From positions 52,051-116,050 of the forward strand of contig JAXGIW010000006.1 in assembly GCA_040770625.1 (NCBI GenBank): 64,000 bases of DNA, read 5' to 3'. Source of the stretch: 58-81 sp012729145. Its GTDB lineage: Bacteria > Synergistota > Synergistia > Synergistales > Thermovirgaceae. Positions 24,377 to 33,488 of the stretch are shown here, piece by piece. Every line of letters begins with the position of its first letter. Position 1 is the stretch's first letter. Under the pieces are notes generated by a model, which made no database searches, was not told where the DNA came from, and saw only the letters and a list, made by a program, of their open reading frames with translations. Position numbers and translations under genes: made by a program.

Positions 24377-24916
24377 ATGCCGCGTCTGGCAGATCTTTAC
24401 AAGAAAGAGATCACGGGGAAGCTCCAGAAGGAGTTCGGGTATACGAACCTGATGGAGGTACCCCGGATCCAGAAGGTTGTAGTGAACATAGGGGTGGGAG
24501 AGGCGAAGGTGGACTACAAGTTCATGGAGGCCTCCATTGCCGAACTTCGAACAATTACGGGGCAGCAGCCCATGATGAAGAGGGCCAGGAAGTCCGTTGC
24601 GGGCTTCAAGCTCCGTGAAGGGATGCCTGTGGGGTGTTCCGTAACGCTCCGGGGGGCAAGGATGTGGGAGTTCCTTGACAGGCTCATCTCCCTTGCACTG
24701 CCCAGGATCAAGGACTTCCAGGGGCTGTCGCCCAGGGGTTTCGACGGCCACGGTAACTACAACCTTGGTCTGAAGGAGCAGCTGATATTCCCCGAGATCG
24801 ATTACGACAAGGTAAACAGGATCAGGGGGATGAACATATCCATCGTTTCCACGGCGAGATCGGACGAAGAGGCAATGAGCCTGCTTCAGGCTCTTGGAAT
24901 GCCTTTTGTCCGGTAA
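24377..24916 (+). CDS. rplE: 50S ribosomal protein L5
   Basis: Binds 5S rRNA and contacts S13 and P-site tRNA. The ATG at 24377 gives 179 residues, the usual size; a TTG at 24371 would add two. The conserved VPRIQKVVVNIGVGEA and GLSPRGFDGHGNYNLG segments and the C-terminal MNISIVSTARSDEEA are present. Confidence 0.98.
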   Translation: MPRLADLYKKEITGKLQKEFGYTNLMEVPRIQKVVVNIGVGEAKVDYKFMEASIAELRTITGQQPMMKRARKSVAGFKLREGMPVGCSVTLRGARMWEFLDRLISLALPRIKDFQGLSPRGFDGHGNYNLGLKEQLIFPEIDYDKVNRIRGMNISIVSTARSDEEAMSLLQALGMPFVR

Positions 24917-24933
24917 GGGAGGAGATGTAGCGA

Positions 24934-25119
24934 ATGGCCCGAAAAGCTATGAGAATCAAGGCCACGAGAGAACCCAAGTTCAAGGTCAGGTCCTACACCA
25001 GGTGCCCTCTCTGTGGTCGTGTCCACGCCTACATGAGGCAATTCAATATGTGCCGTTGTTGCTTCCGGAAGCTGGCCCGGGAAGGCAAGATCCCCGGTGT
25101 GGTCAAATCCAGCTGGTAG
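24934..25119 (+). CDS. rpsZ: 30S ribosomal protein S14, zinc type
   Basis: A 61-residue S14 of the zinc-binding (C+) class, with CPLCGR and CRCCFRK cysteine pairs and the end GKIPGVVKSSW. This short form is common in Firmicutes, Thermotoga, Thermus and Synergistota rather than in enteric bacteria. RBS GGAGG precedes the ATG. Confidence 0.98.
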   Translation: MARKAMRIKATREPKFKVRSYTRCPLCGRVHAYMRQFNMCRCCFRKLAREGKIPGVVKSSW

Positions 25120-25148
25120 CAAGGGATGCGGTCAAGGAGGCTATTGCA

Positions 25149-25553
25149 ATGTATGTGAATGACCCTATAGGGGACATGCTCACGCGCATCCGGAACGCCA
25201 ACATGGTCTTCCATGAGACGGTCGACATGCCCCTCAGCAAGGTCAAGCTTGCTATTGCCAGGATCCTCAAGGAAGAGGGCTATGTGAAGAACTTCAAGGT
25301 CGTCAACGATCCCAAGAAGCCTTACGCGACCCTCAGGCTTTTCCTTTCCTACGGCCCGCAGAAGGAGCGCGTTATCCAGGGTCTCAGGAGGATCAGCAAG
25401 CCCGGACGCAGGATCTATGTGCAGAAGGACGAGCTCCCAAGTGTCATGAAGGGGCTCGGAACCGCCATCATATCGACCTCGAAGGGCATGATGCCCGACG
25501 CCGAAGCCCGTAAGCTGGGCCTTGGCGGAGAAGTAGTCTGCTTCATCTGGTAG
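25149..25553 (+). CDS. rpsH: 30S ribosomal protein S8
   Basis: A central-domain 16S rRNA binder, 134 residues. It begins MYVNDPIGDMLTRIRNAN at 25149, 8 bases after AAGGAGG. The C terminus STSKGMMPDAEARKLGLGGEVVCFIW is the S8 signature (quoted in part). A longer frame upstream is an artefact running through rplE and rpsZ. Confidence 0.98.
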   Translation: MYVNDPIGDMLTRIRNANMVFHETVDMPLSKVKLAIARILKEEGYVKNFKVVNDPKKPYATLRLFLSYGPQKERVIQGLRRISKPGRRIYVQKDELPSVMKGLGTAIISTSKGMMPDAEARKLGLGGEVVCFIW

Positions 25554-25565
25554 GAGGTGTCATTA

Positions 25566-26102
25566 GTGTCGAGAATTGGAAGGAAACTGATAGACATACC
25601 CTCCGGTGTGAGCCTTTCGGTCGATAGCGGAAAGGTCAATGTCAAGGGGCCCAAGGGGGAGCTGTCGGTGGACCTCGTCCCCGGAATAGATGTATCCGTC
25701 GAGGACAGTTCCATCAAGGTAACCCGGCAGAGCGACGACAAGAAGACCAGGGCTTACCACGGGATGATGAGGGCACTGGTCAACAACCTTGTCCAGGGTG
25801 TCAGTAGCGGATTCGAGAGACAGCTCGAGATCGTTGGTGTCGGCTGGCGTGCCCAGATGCAGGGCAAGACACTGATAATGAACCTGGGATTCTCCCACCC
25901 CGTGGAGTACAACCCCCCCGAGGGAGTGGAGATAACCACTGACGGGCCCACGAAGATCACCGTGAAAGGGATAGACAAGCAGGCCGTCGGTCACACGGCG
26001 GCGGTCATCAGGGGTTTCAGACCGCCCGAGCCCTACAAGGGCAAGGGCATCAGGTATGTCGGCGAGCACATAATCCGTAAAGCCGGCAAGGCCGGAGCCT
26101 AG
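25566..26102 (+). CDS. rplF: 50S ribosomal protein L6
   Basis: A GTPase-associated-region protein, 178 residues from the GTG at 25566, which lies 8 bases after AGGAGG. An earlier GTG at 25557 overlaps that site. It starts SRIGRKLIDIPSGV and ends with the family motif RPPEPYKGKGIRYVGEHI. Confidence 0.98.
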   Translation: MSRIGRKLIDIPSGVSLSVDSGKVNVKGPKGELSVDLVPGIDVSVEDSSIKVTRQSDDKKTRAYHGMMRALVNNLVQGVSSGFERQLEIVGVGWRAQMQGKTLIMNLGFSHPVEYNPPEGVEITTDGPTKITVKGIDKQAVGHTAAVIRGFRPPEPYKGKGIRYVGEHIIRKAGKAGA

Positions 26103-26122
26103 CTAGCGAGGTGAAGGGCAGG

Positions 26123-26488
26123 ATGAAAAAGAGAACCAGGAACGATATGCGCTTGATCAGGCATCGCAGACTTCGCAAGACCCTTTCCGGTACTGCGGAG
26201 CGCCCGCGCCTTGCTGTATTCCGCAGCCTTGAACATATGTATGCCCAGGTCATAGATGACACGAAGGGTCATACGCTGGTCGCCGCCTCGACTCTGGACA
26301 AGAGCGTAAGGTCCGGCCTGGAGGGAGCGGATGCCTTTGAGGCCGCACGGACCGTGGGCAGGGTTATCGCTGAAAGGGCCAAAGAAAAGGGCATTACCCA
26401 GGTCCTTTTCGACCGTGGGGGGCATATGTACCACGGCAAGGTAAAGGCCCTGGCAGACGCGGCCCGTGAAGCCGGCCTGAAGTTCTAA
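26123..26488 (+). CDS. rplR: 50S ribosomal protein L18
   Basis: A 5S rRNA binder of 121 residues. The ATG at 26123 is preferred over a GTG at 26111, since GAGGTGA at 26108-26114 gives an 8-base spacing. The C terminus FDRGGHMYHGKVKALADAAREAGL is the family signature (quoted here as one family block in parts: FDRGG, YHGKVKA, AREAGL). Confidence 0.97.
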   Translation: MKKRTRNDMRLIRHRRLRKTLSGTAERPRLAVFRSLEHMYAQVIDDTKGHTLVAASTLDKSVRSGLEGADAFEAARTVGRVIAERAKEKGITQVLFDRGGHMYHGKVKALADAAREAGLKF

Positions 26489-26502
26489 GGAGGGTGCAGG
26501 AT

Positions 26503-27015
26503 ATGAGGGAACACAACGGCGGCCCAAAAGGGCAGGAAATGATCGAAAGAGTCGTCTCCATAAACCGCGTCAGCAAGGTCGTGAAGGGCGGCAAGAGATT
26601 CAAGTTCAGCGTCCTTGTGGTTGTCGGTGACGGGATCCAGAACGTGGGTATAGGGATCGGCAAGGCCAGGGAGATATCCGAGGCAGTGAGAAAGGGCATT
26701 GAGAAGGCCAAGAAGAACCAGGTCGAACTGAAGAGGGTCGGCAGCAGCATCCCCCATGACATAGTGGGTCATTTCGGAGCTGCCGAAGTCCTCCTCAAGC
26801 CGGCTGCCCCCGGAACGGGAGTTATCGCCGGTGGTGCTGTCCGGGCCATCATGGAGCTTGGTGGCGTCAGTGACGTACTGACCAAGGTTATCGGCAGGAC
26901 CTCGAACCCTATCAACGTGGCATACGCCACCATGAAGGCGCTGAAGGGACTCCGCACTCCGGCCGAGGTAATGAGACTCCGGGGCAAGGAAGCGCCTCAG
27001 GCCCAGGAAGCGTAG
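26503..27015 (+). CDS. rpsE: 30S ribosomal protein S5
   Basis: A decoding-fidelity and mRNA-helicase protein, 170 residues. The ATG at 26503 is 8 bases after AAGGAGGG; an upstream GTG at 26494 overlaps that site. Conserved segments are RVSKVVKGGKRFKFSVLVVV and the C-terminal TSNPINVAYATMKAL. Confidence 0.98.
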   Translation: MREHNGGPKGQEMIERVVSINRVSKVVKGGKRFKFSVLVVVGDGIQNVGIGIGKAREISEAVRKGIEKAKKNQVELKRVGSSIPHDIVGHFGAAEVLLKPAAPGTGVIAGGAVRAIMELGGVSDVLTKVIGRTSNPINVAYATMKALKGLRTPAEVMRLRGKEAPQAQEA

Positions 27016-27029
27016 GGGGCTGAACGACA

Positions 27030-27242
27030 ATGGCCAAGCTTAGGATAACCCTGAAGAAGAGCACAATAGGCCGGCCTCCCCGCCAGGGGCAGACGGTCCG
27101 TGCATTGGGACTGAGAAAGATCAGGCAGTCTGTCGTACATGAAGACAACCCCCAGATCCGAGGGATGGTCGCCGCAATAGAGCACCTGGTGGACTGGGAG
27201 ATAGTAGAAGAACAGGGGGGAGAGGCTCGTGGGAATTCATGA
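27030..27242 (+). CDS. rpmD: 50S ribosomal protein L30
   Basis: A 70-residue protein, about ten longer than many L30s because of a glycine- and glutamate-rich tail. LRITLKKSTIGRPPRQGQTV and LGLRKIRQSVVHEDNPQIRG are typical. Its last 14 bases overlap the start of rplO. Confidence 0.97.
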   Translation: MAKLRITLKKSTIGRPPRQGQTVRALGLRKIRQSVVHEDNPQIRGMVAAIEHLVDWEIVEEQGGEARGNS

Positions 27243-27675
27243 ACTCCGGCCTGCTCCTGGGTCGAAGAAAAAACCTAAAAGATTGGGGCAGGGTGTCGGG
27301 ACCGGCAAGGGCAAGACTGCCGGAAAGGGGAACAAGGGCCAGAAGGCCAGAAGCGGCGGAGGGGTCCGTCCCGGTTTCGAAGGCGGGCAGATGCCCCTTT
27401 CGAGGAGGACCCCCAAGAGAGGTTTCAGCAACGCAAGGTTCAAGAAGACCTTTCAGCTGGTGAACGTAGAGAGGCTGGAGGAACTTTTTGAGAACGGCAG
27501 CAAGGTAGGTATTCCCGAGATGATAATGGCGGGCCTTGTCCGGAGTGGCAAGAAGCCTGTGAAGGTCCTCGGGGACGGTGAAGTTTCCAAGGCACTGACC
27601 GTGAAGGCCAACGCCTTCAGCGCCCAGGCAGTGGCCAAGATAGAGGCTGCAGGCGGGAAGACCGAGGTGATCTAG
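27229..27675 (+). CDS. rplO: 50S ribosomal protein L15
   Basis: A large-subunit assembly protein of 148 residues. It begins with GTG at 27229, inside rpmD, giving MGIHELRPAPGSKKKPKR, then the glycine-rich GQGVGTGKGKTAGKGNKGQK and RPGFEGGQMPLSRR. The stop is directly followed by the secY GTG. Confidence 0.97.
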   Translation: MGIHELRPAPGSKKKPKRLGQGVGTGKGKTAGKGNKGQKARSGGGVRPGFEGGQMPLSRRTPKRGFSNARFKKTFQLVNVERLEELFENGSKVGIPEMIMAGLVRSGKKPVKVLGDGEVSKALTVKANAFSAQAVAKIEAAGGKTEVI

Positions 27676-28971
27676 GTGCTGGATGCATTCAGGGATGCTT
27701 TCAGATTGCCCGATCTCAAGAGGAAGATCCTCTTCACCATGGGGGTCCTCTTCCTCTTCCGTCTTGGTACTCATATCCCGACGCCGGGTATTGACGCCAA
27801 GGCCATGGCCAGCCTGTTCGAACAGGGCGGAGTTCTCGGTTTCCTCGACCTCTTCGCCGGGGGGGCCCTCAGAAGATTCAGCGTCTTCGCTCTGGGAGTA
27901 GCTCCCTACATCAACGCCAGCATCGTCATGCAGCTGCTGGTAGTGGTGTTCCCTGCCCTTGAGAAGCTCCAGAAGGAAGGGGAACAGGGCAGGAAGAAGA
28001 TAGTCCAGTACACCCGGCTCGGCACGGTGTTCTTCGCCGCCGTCCAGGCCATTGGGATGACCTTCTGGCTGAGGAACCTGGGTGTATTCTCGGGAGGATG
28101 GATGGGCTTCACCGCCGCGGTCTTCACCGTCACGGCGGGTTCCCTGATCGTGATGTGGCTTGGTGAGGAGATCTCAGACCATGGTATCGGCAACGGCATC
28201 TCTCTTCTTATATTCGCGGGGATCGTCGCCAGGTTGCCTGAGGCCATTATCAGGACCTGGACGCTTCTGAGAATGGGTGAAATGAACATCCTGGTGGTGA
28301 CTTTGGCCATTGTGCTGATGCTCGTTGTCATCGCCGGGTGTGTCCTCCTCCAGGAGGGGCAGAGAAGGCTCCCCGTCCAGTACGCCAAGAGGGTCGTCGG
28401 GAACAAGGTCTACGGAGGCCAGAGCACCTTCATACCCCTCAAGGTCAACCAGGCAGGGGTCATACCGATCATATTCGCGTCGTCGGTGCTGCTGTTCCCC
28501 TATACGATCGTCCGTTTCTTCACGGGGAACGTATCGATGATGATACAGCGCTTTCTTTCGCCTGACAGCCTTGTCTACATGACGCTCTACGTGCTGCTCA
28601 TTATCTTCTTCTCCTACTTCTATACGGCCGTTGTTTTCGATCCCAACGACACGGCAAACAACATGAAGAAGTATGGAGGGTTCGTTCTCGGTATCAGGCC
28701 GGGCAAACCGACTGCGGAGTACATCGAGAAGATCATGTCGAGGATCACCCTCGGTGGCGCGGTCTTCCTTGCCGGCGTGGCACTTTTGCCGACGCTGATG
28801 ACCCGGCTCATGGGGATAACCACCTTCTACTTTGGAGGGACAGCAGTCCTGATCGTAGTCGGCGTCGCCCTCGACACGGTTCACCAGATAGAGGCACAGC
28901 TCCTGATGAGACACTATGAGGGCATCCTGAAGCGGTCCAAGGGAAAGACCGCCGGGCTCCTCAAGTTCTAG
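27676..28971 (+). CDS. secY: Protein translocase subunit SecY
   Basis: The channel of the Sec translocon in the inner membrane. 431 residues with ten hydrophobic segments expected; FLFRLGTHIPTPGID near the N terminus and SLLIFAGIVARLPEA in the middle are SecY motifs. The GTG at 27676 abuts the rplO stop, as in typical spc operons where secY, adk and map follow L15. SecE and SecG are not in the window. Confidence 0.99.
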   Translation: MLDAFRDAFRLPDLKRKILFTMGVLFLFRLGTHIPTPGIDAKAMASLFEQGGVLGFLDLFAGGALRRFSVFALGVAPYINASIVMQLLVVVFPALEKLQKEGEQGRKKIVQYTRLGTVFFAAVQAIGMTFWLRNLGVFSGGWMGFTAAVFTVTAGSLIVMWLGEEISDHGIGNGISLLIFAGIVARLPEAIIRTWTLLRMGEMNILVVTLAIVLMLVVIAGCVLLQEGQRRLPVQYAKRVVGNKVYGGQSTFIPLKVNQAGVIPIIFASSVLLFPYTIVRFFTGNVSMMIQRFLSPDSLVYMTLYVLLIIFFSYFYTAVVFDPNDTANNMKKYGGFVLGIRPGKPTAEYIEKIMSRITLGGAVFLAGVALLPTLMTRLMGITTFYFGGTAVLIVVGVALDTVHQIEAQLLMRHYEGILKRSKGKTAGLLKF

Positions 28972-28986
28972 GGGGATGACAGGGCC

Positions 28987-29631
28987 ATGAAAGTTATATT
29001 CCTCGGATCACCCGGCGCAGGCAAGGGGACACAGGCGGCGATCCTCAGGGAGCGTTACGGTCTCGCCCATATATCCACGGGAGACATTCTCAGGGATAAC
29101 GTCAGGAACGGGACCACTCTGGGCAGGACCGCCAGGGAGTACATGGACTCGGGCAGGCTGGTCCCCGACGAAGTGATAGTCGCCATGATGGAGGAGCGTC
29201 TCCAGCAACCGGACTGCCAGAAGGGGTTCATCCTCGACGGATTCCCGAGGACGGTCCCCCAGGCTGAAGCCCTGGAAGCCCTTCTTGACAGGATGGGGAT
29301 CTCCCTTGACGGGGTCGTGCTCTTCGAGGTACCGGGCAACCTGGTGGTAGACCGCCTGACCGGCAGAAGGGTCTGCGGGAAATGCGGCGAGATCTACAAT
29401 GTCCATTTCAAGAAGACCAGGGTTCCCGGGGTCTGTGATCTGTGCGGCGGAGAACTGGTCCAGAGGGATGACGACAGGGAAGAGGTTGTCATCAAGAGGC
29501 TGGAGGTCTACGAAGAGCAGACGGCTCCCCTGATACGCTACTACGAGGAGAAGGGGCAGCTTTTCCGGGTTGACGCAGGCCAGGAAGGGGAACTTGTCGT
29601 CACGGCCATTGAAAGGGCCGTAGGGCAGTAG
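28987..29631 (+). CDS. adk: Adenylate kinase, zinc-binding LID form
   Basis: Interconverts ATP, ADP and AMP. 214 residues with Walker A GSPGAGKGTQ at the N terminus and the DGFPRTVPQA motif. The LID domain carries two cysteine pairs (CGKCG and CDLCG), the structural zinc form common in Gram-positive and thermophilic bacteria. It lies 15 bases after secY and 3 bases before map. Confidence 0.99.
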   Translation: MKVIFLGSPGAGKGTQAAILRERYGLAHISTGDILRDNVRNGTTLGRTAREYMDSGRLVPDEVIVAMMEERLQQPDCQKGFILDGFPRTVPQAEALEALLDRMGISLDGVVLFEVPGNLVVDRLTGRRVCGKCGEIYNVHFKKTRVPGVCDLCGGELVQRDDDREEVVIKRLEVYEEQTAPLIRYYEEKGQLFRVDAGQEGELVVTAIERAVGQ

Positions 29632-29634
29632 ATC

Positions 29635-30405
29635 ATGGTATCCCTCAAGAACGAAAAGGACATCGAATGTCTCAGGAAGGCCGGAAAGATAGTCGTCGAT
29701 GCCCTGAACCTTGTCAGAGACAATATACGTCCGGGAGTGGACACCCTGACGCTGGACGAGAAAGCCGAGAAGCTGATCACTGATTCGGGCGCCCGTCCGG
29801 CCTTCAAGGGGTACACTGTCCCCGGCGTTCCCAAGCCCTTCCCCGGGACGCTTTGCATATCAATCAACAATGAGGTTGTCCACGGGATACCCAGCGGGGA
29901 TAGGGTCCTTGAGGAGGGTGACATTGTCAGCATTGACGTTGGGGTCCGTATTGACGGGTTCTACGGGGATGCAGCCTATACCTTCCCGGTGGGCAGGATA
30001 TCGCCGGAGAGGGAGGCCCTTCTCAAGGTTACCAGGGAGTGCCTGGAGAGGGCCATTTCGGCGGCCAACGAGGGGGCGACCCTTGGTGATATCGGCCATG
30101 CCGTCGAATCCTGGGCGACCCCAAGAGGTTACGGGATCGTGAGGAACTATGCAGGTCACGGGATCGGACGGAACCTTCACGAAGCACCGCAGATCCCGAA
30201 CTTCGGGGTCCCAGGCAGGGGCATAACCCTTAAGAAGGGGATGTCCCTGGCCATAGAGCCTATGATCATGACCGGCAAAGAGGCGGTCAGGACACTGAAG
30301 GATAAATGGACCGTGGTAACGGCTGATGGCTCCGATGCCGCCCATTTCGAGAAGACCATCGTCATTACCGGGAAAGACCCGGAGGTGATCACGCCTTGGG
30401 AGTAA
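29635..30405 (+). CDS. map: Methionine aminopeptidase, type I
   Basis: Removes the initiator methionine from new proteins. 256 residues with all five metal ligands visible: Asp in SIDVGVRIDG, Asp in YGDAAYTF, His in AGHGIGRNLHE, Glu in LAIEPMI and Glu in HFEKTIVIT. It begins 3 bases after adk. About 160 bases without a convincing gene separate it from infA. Confidence 0.98.
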   Translation: MVSLKNEKDIECLRKAGKIVVDALNLVRDNIRPGVDTLTLDEKAEKLITDSGARPAFKGYTVPGVPKPFPGTLCISINNEVVHGIPSGDRVLEEGDIVSIDVGVRIDGFYGDAAYTFPVGRISPEREALLKVTRECLERAISAANEGATLGDIGHAVESWATPRGYGIVRNYAGHGIGRNLHEAPQIPNFGVPGRGITLKKGMSLAIEPMIMTGKEAVRTLKDKWTVVTADGSDAAHFEKTIVITGKDPEVITPWE

Positions 30406-30568
30406 GAAGCCTGGACGGCAGCTTCCTTGAAGCTGGAGCGCCTTTTGATGCAGACGCCCGTCCGGCGACTGCGGGATCCGCGGGACCCAGGGCGGCTGAG
30501 GCTCCGGGACCCGGCACTGACCGGATCAAGACGACTCGCCAGGTGCGACAGGGAGGGTGAAGGAGCCG

Positions 30569-30787
30569 ATGCCAAAAGATGACATGATCGAAGTAAAGGG
30601 AAAAGTCATAGAACCTCTGCCAAACGCCATGTTCCGGATCGAACTGGATAACGGTCACAGGATCCTGGGGCACGTGTCGGGGAAGATGCGGATGCATTTT
30701 ATAAGGATCCTTCCGGGCGACAAGGTCCTGGTCCAGATATCACCCTACGACTTGACACGAGGAAGGATCGTGTATAGATATAAATAG
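30569..30787 (+). CDS. infA: Translation initiation factor IF-1
   Basis: Occupies the ribosomal A site during initiation. The ATG at 30569 gives 72 residues, the same as E. coli IF-1; a GTG at 30557 would sit on the binding site. The OB-fold signature NAMFRIELDNGHRILGHVSG and the end PYDLTRGRIVYRYK are conserved. Confidence 0.98.
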   Translation: MPKDDMIEVKGKVIEPLPNAMFRIELDNGHRILGHVSGKMRMHFIRILPGDKVLVQISPYDLTRGRIVYRYK

Positions 30788-30862
30788 TTTGGACTCTGAA
30801 AAGTCACAGAAGTATACAATAATCGGTGAGCTATTCAGCTGTTTTGAGGAGCGTGGAATCAA

Positions 30863-30988
30863 ATGAAAGTGAAACCTTCGGTAAAACCCATCTGCGAATA
30901 TTGCAGGGTTATCAAGAGGAACGGGATCGTCAGGATAATTTGCAGCAAGAATCCGAGACACAAACAGAGACAGGGAGCAAGGAGGTAG
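30863..30988 (+). CDS. rpmJ: 50S ribosomal protein L36
   Basis: The smallest ribosomal protein, 41 residues here. It reads MKVKPSVKPICEYCRVIKR and then IICSKNPRHKQRQG, with the zinc ligands C11, C14, C27 and H33 as in E. coli. Three extra residues (ARR) follow the usual C terminus. It sits in its classical place between infA and rpsM. GAGGAG lies 11 bases before the ATG. Its stop is 7 bases before rpsM. Confidence 0.97.
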   Translation: MKVKPSVKPICEYCRVIKRNGIVRIICSKNPRHKQRQGARR

Positions 30989-30995
30989 TAATCCC

Positions 30996-31379
30996 ATGGC
31001 ACGAATCGCAGGAGTCGATCTTCCCCGGGAAAAGCGTATCGAGGTCGCTCTGACCTATATCTACGGGATCGGTCTGCCGTCCTCCAGGAAGATCCTTGAG
31101 GCGACCTCCATAGACCCCGACACCAGGGTTAAGGATCTCACCGAGGAGGAGGCCCAGAAGCTCAGGGCGGAGATAGAGGAAGCATACAGGGTCGAAGGCG
31201 ACCTCAGGCGAGAGGTCACCATGAACATCAAGCGTCTCATCGAGATAGGCTGCTACAGGGGAATGCGCCACAAGTTCGGCCTTCCCGTGAGGGGCCAGAA
31301 GACGAAGACCAACGCGAGGACCCGCAAGGGACCCCGCAGGGCAGTTGCGGGCAAGAAGAAGCCCGCGGCAAAGAAATAA
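30996..31379 (+). CDS. rpsM: 30S ribosomal protein S13
   Basis: A head protein bridging to the 50S subunit, 127 residues. It begins MARIAGVDLPREKRIEVALT and ends in a lysine-rich tail; GLPVRGQKTKTNARTRKG is the tRNA-contacting signature. First gene of the alpha cluster after rpmJ. Confidence 0.99.
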   Translation: MARIAGVDLPREKRIEVALTYIYGIGLPSSRKILEATSIDPDTRVKDLTEEEAQKLRAEIEEAYRVEGDLRREVTMNIKRLIEIGCYRGMRHKFGLPVRGQKTKTNARTRKGPRRAVAGKKKPAAKK

Positions 31380-31425
31380 CCCCCTTAACAGGGTGTCCCG
31401 ATAAGGCAAGGGAGGGAATATTCGC

Positions 31426-31818
31426 GTGGCGAAGAGAACACAGCGCAGAGGCAAGAAAAAGGAAAGAAAGAATATCAGCTATGGTGTTGCCCATATCTAC
31501 TCTACCTTCAACAACACCATAATCAGTGTCACCGACAGACAGGGGAACCTTCTCTCATGGGCTTCCGGAGGCAATGTAGGTTTCAAGGGGGCGAGGAAAT
31601 CGACTCCCTTCGCAGCACAGATGGCTGCCCAGCAGGTTGCCAAGCAAGTGCAGGATCACGGTGTCCAGGAGATCGATGTGGTCGTCAAGGGCCCCGGTCC
31701 CGGCCGCGAATCGGCCATCCGCTCGCTCCAGGCTGCGGGGCTGCAGGTGAACGCCATCAAGGACGAGACCCCGATCCCCCATAACGGTTGCCGGCCTCCC
31801 AAGCGCCGGAGAGTCTAG
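31426..31818 (+). CDS. rpsK: 30S ribosomal protein S11
   Basis: A platform protein lining the mRNA exit, 130 residues. VAHIYSTFNNTIISVTDRQG and the end TPIPHNGCRPPKRRRV identify it. The start is GTG at 31426, with GGGAGGG upstream. Confidence 0.99.
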   Translation: MAKRTQRRGKKKERKNISYGVAHIYSTFNNTIISVTDRQGNLLSWASGGNVGFKGARKSTPFAAQMAAQQVAKQVQDHGVQEIDVVVKGPGPGRESAIRSLQAAGLQVNAIKDETPIPHNGCRPPKRRRV

Positions 31819-31844
31819 CGGGCTGATCAAGGAGGACAATGGAA

Positions 31845-32474
31845 ATGAGCAGATACACTGGTGCCGTCTGTCGTCTGTGCAGGACCGAGGGGACTAAACT
31901 CTTCCTCAAGGGCGACAGGTGTTATACGGAAAAGTGCGCTATCAACAAGAGGAACTTCAAACCGGGCCAGCACGGACAGAACCGCAGGACAAAGGTCAGC
32001 GAGTACGGTATCCGTCTCCGGGAGAAGCAGAAGCTGAGACGCTTCTACGGTATCAACGAGACCCAGTTCAGGCGTTTCTATGCTGCGGCCTCGAAGATGG
32101 CCGGCCAGACCGGTCACAACTTCCTACAGCTTCTCGAGCGGCGTCTCGACAGCGTGGTCTACCGCTTCGGCATTGGCGTCAGCCGGAACCAGGCCAGGCA
32201 GTTCGTCAGGCACGGTCACATCACGGTGAACGGCCGAAAGGTCGATATACCCAGCTTCCTCGTGAAGACCGGCGATGTGATCACCGTCCATGAGGGTAGC
32301 CGGGACAAGGTCCTCATCAAGGAGAACATCGAAGTGGCGGCTTCCAGGACCATCCCGGAATGGCTCCAGTTCGATGCCGAGAAGCACGAAGGGCGCATAC
32401 TGGCCCTCCCGAACCGTGAACAGATCGAGGTCCCGGTCAAGGAACAGCTGGTCGTAGAGTTCTATGCCCGATAA
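31845..32474 (+). CDS. rpsD: 30S ribosomal protein S4, zinc form
   Basis: A 16S rRNA assembly initiator, 209 residues. The ATG at 31845 has AAGGAGG 9 bases upstream, better than the ATG at 31839. The N terminus has the zinc-binding cysteines VCRLCRTEG and CYTEKCAINKR. The S4 RNA-binding domain (RLDSVVYRFGIGVSRNQARQ) follows. Confidence 0.98.
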   Translation: MSRYTGAVCRLCRTEGTKLFLKGDRCYTEKCAINKRNFKPGQHGQNRRTKVSEYGIRLREKQKLRRFYGINETQFRRFYAAASKMAGQTGHNFLQLLERRLDSVVYRFGIGVSRNQARQFVRHGHITVNGRKVDIPSFLVKTGDVITVHEGSRDKVLIKENIEVAASRTIPEWLQFDAEKHEGRILALPNREQIEVPVKEQLVVEFYAR

Positions 32475-32492
32475 GGAATGACTGGGGGGAGA

Positions 32493-33488
32493 ATGATGGA
32501 ACATATCAGACCCGAGATCCGAATAGAGGAAAGCACCCCCCTTAGCGGAAGGATCGTCGTTGGCCCTCTTGAAAAGGGTTATGGCGTTACCCTCGGGAAC
32601 GCGATCAGGCGGGTCCTGCTGTCCTCGATAAGCGGGGCGGCCATCACGGCTGTGAGAATAGAGGGGATCCTTCACGAGTTCAGCACCATACCCGGTATGA
32701 GAGAGGACGTCATCGAGCTCCTCCTCAACATCAAGAACGTTGCCCTCAAGAGCTTCAGCGGGGGGACGAAGGTGCTGAGGCTCGAAGCGAAGGGACCCTG
32801 CGAGGTTACACCCGAGAACATAATCCCGGACAGCGACATCGAGTTCGTGGACCCGAAGGCCTACATATGCACCCTGGAAGACGGAGCCTCCATCGAGATG
32901 GACCTCTTTGTGGAACAGGGTACAAGCTACGTTACCTCCGAAAGGGAGAGGCCCTCCGATCTTCCGCTGGATGCCCTTGTGGTGGATGCTGTGTTCTCGC
33001 CGGTCCGCCGTGCCAGGTACGAGGTCCAGGACGCAAGGGTCGGACAGAGGACCGACTACGAGAGGCTTGTCCTTGAGGTCTGGACCAACGGTTCTATCGC
33101 GCCCGAAAAGGCCGTTATAGACGCTGCCTCCATCCTGCAGAGATCCTTCGGCATGGTGGTGCAGGGTCTCAGCAAGGATGAATCGGAAGGGACGGACGAT
33201 ACCCACAGCGATGGATCCGCAGGTGACAAAAGGGATGCCGACGGGGTCCTCATGAGGTCCATAAAGGACCTGGAACTTTCCATCAGGAGCGAGAACTGCC
33301 TGCTTCGCGGCGGGGTCCAGACCATAGGGGACCTTATGAGCCGGAGCCGGTCGGAACTCCTGAAGATAAGGAACCTGGGCAAGATATCCCTCAGAGAGAT
33401 AGAAGAGAAGCTGGAACCCTTCGGGCTGGATATCTCCGGGGATGACCACTCGTCAGAGGAAAAGATGAAGGAGGATGAAGCCCGATGA
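32493..33488 (+). CDS. rpoA: RNA polymerase alpha subunit
   Basis: Dimerises to start RNA polymerase assembly. About 331 residues: an N-terminal domain with GYGVTLGNAIRRVLLSSI, an acidic linker (about residues 225-245), and the C-terminal domain SIRSENCLLRGG...LGKISLREIEEKLEPFGL. Starts at 32478, 32493 and 32496 are possible; GGGGGAG just before 32493/32496 favours these. Its end overlaps rplQ by four bases. Confidence 0.98.
   Translation: MMEHIRPEIRIEESTPLSGRIVVGPLEKGYGVTLGNAIRRVLLSSISGAAITAVRIEGILHEFSTIPGMREDVIELLLNIKNVALKSFSGGTKVLRLEAKGPCEVTPENIIPDSDIEFVDPKAYICTLEDGASIEMDLFVEQGTSYVTSERERPSDLPLDALVVDAVFSPVRRARYEVQDARVGQRTDYERLVLEVWTNGSIAPEKAVIDAASILQRSFGMVVQGLSKDESEGTDDTHSDGSAGDKRDADGVLMRSIKDLELSIRSENCLLRGGVQTIGDLMSRSRSELLKIRNLGKISLREIEEKLEPFGLDISGDDHSSEEKMKEDEAR

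Noticed and set aside
30396..30560. Short TTG-started frame of 54 residues between map and infA
   Set aside because: It is Gly/Ala/Pro-rich, has no good ribosome binding site and no family resemblance. A KOW-type RNA-binding gene is sometimes found here, but the motif is absent.
30826..31053. Plus-strand frame of 75 codons
   Set aside because: It overlaps rpmJ and the start of rpsM in another phase; rpmJ is clearly the real gene.
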